From NCBI GenBank assembly GCA_937892835.1, contig CALBHM010000132.1, forward strand, positions 1 to 7,131: a stretch of 7,131 nt of DNA, in the 5' to 3' direction. The notes beneath the pieces were generated by a model. That model had not been told where the DNA came from and ran no database searches. It saw nothing but the letters and a program-made list of their open reading frames with translations. Position 1 is the first letter of the stretch; each line of letters opens with the position of its first letter. Made by a program: the position numbers and the translations under genes. Positions 5,823 through 7,131 of this stretch are shown here, one piece after another. The DNA is from an uncultured Ruminococcus sp. (lineage in GTDB: Bacteria > Bacillota > Clostridia > Oscillospirales > Acutalibacteraceae).

Positions 5823-6659
5823 TTATACTAATTTCTTCAAATATTCCAAACCCTTTGGCACTGCCGTCAACGGAGTTTCCCGACCCTCATATTCGAGAGT
5901 TACCCATCCGTCATAGCCGGAATTTTTTATAAGCTCCACGCATTCCTTAACCGGAACGATTCCGTCGCCGAGAATCGAGCCGCAGAGATGATTTCCGTCT
6001 CTCGTGTCAAAATATCCCTCCGGGGTAGGAACGCTCTTGTCGGCAAAGTAAAAATCCTTAACATGAGCATAAACAATATGCTTCACACCGACCTTAACTG
6101 CGTCAAGCGGTATTTCGTCAGCACAAAGGAAGTTGCCGATATCAACAAGCCAGCCGAAATTATCGTCATTGACAGCATTGATAAGTGCCTCTACCCTGTC
6201 GCTCTGCTGGCAGTAAAATCCGTGATTTTCAACCGAGGTTTTGATGCCCTTGGTCTTTGCATATTCCGTAACGGCCTTGCAGCCCTTAGCAAGCACGGGA
6301 AGATATTTTTCAAAGCCTGTCTTTGAGAATCTTTCCGCCTCGGGGCCGATCGTTGCGTCATGGCGCATAGTTTTTACACCGAGGATTTCGGCGATATCCA
6401 CCTCACTCTTGAGCCGTTCGATTTCGGAATCAACGTCTTTGTTGATGAAATCCGCGCCGATAGCGTAATTGGAAATCTCCACGCCTGTTTTATCGGCATA
6501 GGCACGAAGCTCCTTGGCATATTCGATTTTATTCTTATCTCCCGGGTTTATTTCGGCAAATTCAATGCCCTCAAATCCCATTTTTTGGGCAAGGTCAATT
6601 CTTTCAAAATCACTGTTGCCGAGCTGAGAATAGCTGTAGCTGCTGACAGAAATTTTCAT
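5823..6659 (-). CDS. Sugar phosphate isomerase/epimerase family protein (xylose isomerase-like TIM barrel)
   Basis: A 278-residue cytoplasmic protein of the AP-endonuclease 2/xylose isomerase-like TIM-barrel superfamily. It opens with a beta strand MKISVSSYSYSQL and AQKMGFEGIEFAEI (24-37). Candidate metal ligands stand at strand ends: Glu144 in SVENHGF, Asp173 in LVDIGNF, His199 in YAHVKDF and Glu256 in VTLEYEG. The metal site looks complete, so it is probably an active isomerase or epimerase, but the substrate cannot be named. The ATG at 6659 is preferred over a longer reading from 6692, because the longer one would overlap the previous gene by 32 bases and add residues unlike the family start. 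The chosen ATG is one base after the stop of the upstream paralogue and has only a weak GGGTG site, suggesting translational coupling. It lies 13 bases before metY. Confidence 0.85.
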   Translation of the reverse strand: MKISVSSYSYSQLGNSDFERIDLAQKMGFEGIEFAEINPGDKNKIEYAKELRAYADKTGVEISNYAIGADFINKDVDSEIERLKSEVDIAEILGVKTMRHDATIGPEAERFSKTGFEKYLPVLAKGCKAVTEYAKTKGIKTSVENHGFYCQQSDRVEALINAVNDDNFGWLVDIGNFLCADEIPLDAVKVGVKHIVYAHVKDFYFADKSVPTPEGYFDTRDGNHLCGSILGDGIVPVKECVELIKNSGYDGWVTLEYEGRETPLTAVPKGLEYLKKLV

Positions 6660-6660
6660 T

Positions 6661-7131
6661 TCAAACACCCATTTTACCGTTGAGGAAATCAACGGCCTTT
6701 CTTATATCCTTCTCGGGATCGTCGCCGACCTCTCTCTCAATCGTGAGGAAGCCCTTATATCCGATATCCTCAAGTGCCTTGAGATATTCGTCCCAGTTGA
6801 CGCTGCCCTCGCCGAGCGGAACTTCGATAAAGCTGTCCGCCGTCACGATATGAGACTCAACCATGCCGTAAATGATGTCGGGGTCAACATAGTAGTTCTG
6901 CTTGCCGTCCTTTGCATGAGTATGTACAATGTAATCTTTGAGGTTATGTACAGCACCTGCCGGATCGTCGCCCGTAACCATAACGAGGTTAGCCGGGTCA
7001 AGATTTACACCGACACCCGTTGAGCCGAGTGAATCAAGGAACTTTTTAAGCGTCGCCGACTTCTCAGGGCCTGTCTCAATCGCAAAATGTGCGCCGATAT
7101 CATCCGCATAGCGGCTTAATTCGAAGCAAGC
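6661..7131 (-). CDS. Sugar phosphate isomerase/epimerase family protein (5' end outside window)
   Basis: The reading frame is open to the right edge, so only the last 156 residues are visible; a methionine at 6981 is internal, because the frame continues upstream with conserved sequence. In visible-fragment numbering, the TIM-barrel metal ligands are Glu19 (FAIETGP), Asp45 (VNLDPANLV), His72 (HTHAKDG) and Glu132 (LTIERE). The region VPLGEGSVNWDEYLKAL (104-120) is typical of sugar phosphate isomerases/epimerases. It has the same fold as the next gene, but the motifs differ clearly (HAKDGK against HVKDFY, LTIERE against VTLEYE), so these are diverged paralogues and not a recent duplication. The stop is one base before the next ATG. 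The start, promoter and any operon leader lie beyond the window. The substrate is unknown. Confidence 0.85.
   Translation of the reverse strand, partial: ACFELSRYADDIGAHFAIETGPEKSATLKKFLDSLGSTGVGVNLDPANLVMVTGDDPAGAVHNLKDYIVHTHAKDGKQNYYVDPDIIYGMVESHIVTADSFIEVPLGEGSVNWDEYLKALEDIGYKGFLTIEREVGDDPEKDIRKAVDFLNGKMGV

Noticed and set aside
5201..5932. A 243-residue plus-strand frame across metY and the end of the isomerase gene
   Set aside because: It spans two well-supported minus-strand genes and has no recognisable motif; long antisense frames are common opposite genes with this codon use.
6660..6692. N-terminal extension of the second isomerase gene by 11 residues
   Set aside because: It would overlap the upstream gene by 32 bases, and the family-like start MKISVSSYSYS begins at 6659, directly after the upstream stop.

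Overview
The window looks like chromosomal DNA of an endospore-forming member of the Firmicutes (class Clostridia, probably a gut-type Ruminococcaceae/Oscillospiraceae relative). The grounds are a SpoIIID sporulation regulator, Clostridia-like AsnB, MetA and MetY proteins, purine-rich ribosome binding sites, moderate GC content, and CTCCCC/GGGGAG palindromic intergenic repeats of a kind I associate with gut Firmicutes. The lineage assignment is inference; the presence of a sporulation gene is directly readable.

All seven genes lie on the minus strand, so transcription runs from right to left. From the right edge there are two tandem sugar-phosphate isomerase/epimerase-like TIM-barrel genes (the first cut by the window edge), then metY (O-acetylhomoserine sulfhydrylase), metA (homoserine O-acetyltransferase), a hairpin that resembles a terminator, spoIIID, and asnB (glutamine-hydrolysing asparagine synthetase). 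The first four genes are separated by only 1 to 17 bases and look like one operon. MetA and MetY catalyse consecutive steps of direct-sulfhydrylation methionine synthesis, and MetA carries Glu111, the residue linked to acetyl-CoA use, which fits MetY's substrate. spoIIID and asnB are only 4 bases apart, and the asnB ribosome binding site covers the end of spoIIID, so they look translationally coupled.

The 541-base stretch between asnB and the leftmost gene holds no gene. It contains stacked inverted repeats that look like a composite of non-autonomous intergenic repeat elements, plus a clear sigma-A type promoter and a 14-bp palindrome in front of the leftmost gene. That gene encodes a probably exported DUF4832/DUF4874-like protein with a GHWGEWH motif; its 3' end lies outside the window.

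The most interesting parts are the spoIIID-asnB pairing next to methionine genes, the hairpin at 3537-3581 whose descending arm contains the spoIIID ribosome binding site and is followed by a T tract, and the structured repeat element at about 1024-1289. I see no tRNA, rRNA, CRISPR array, transposase gene or recognisable riboswitch.
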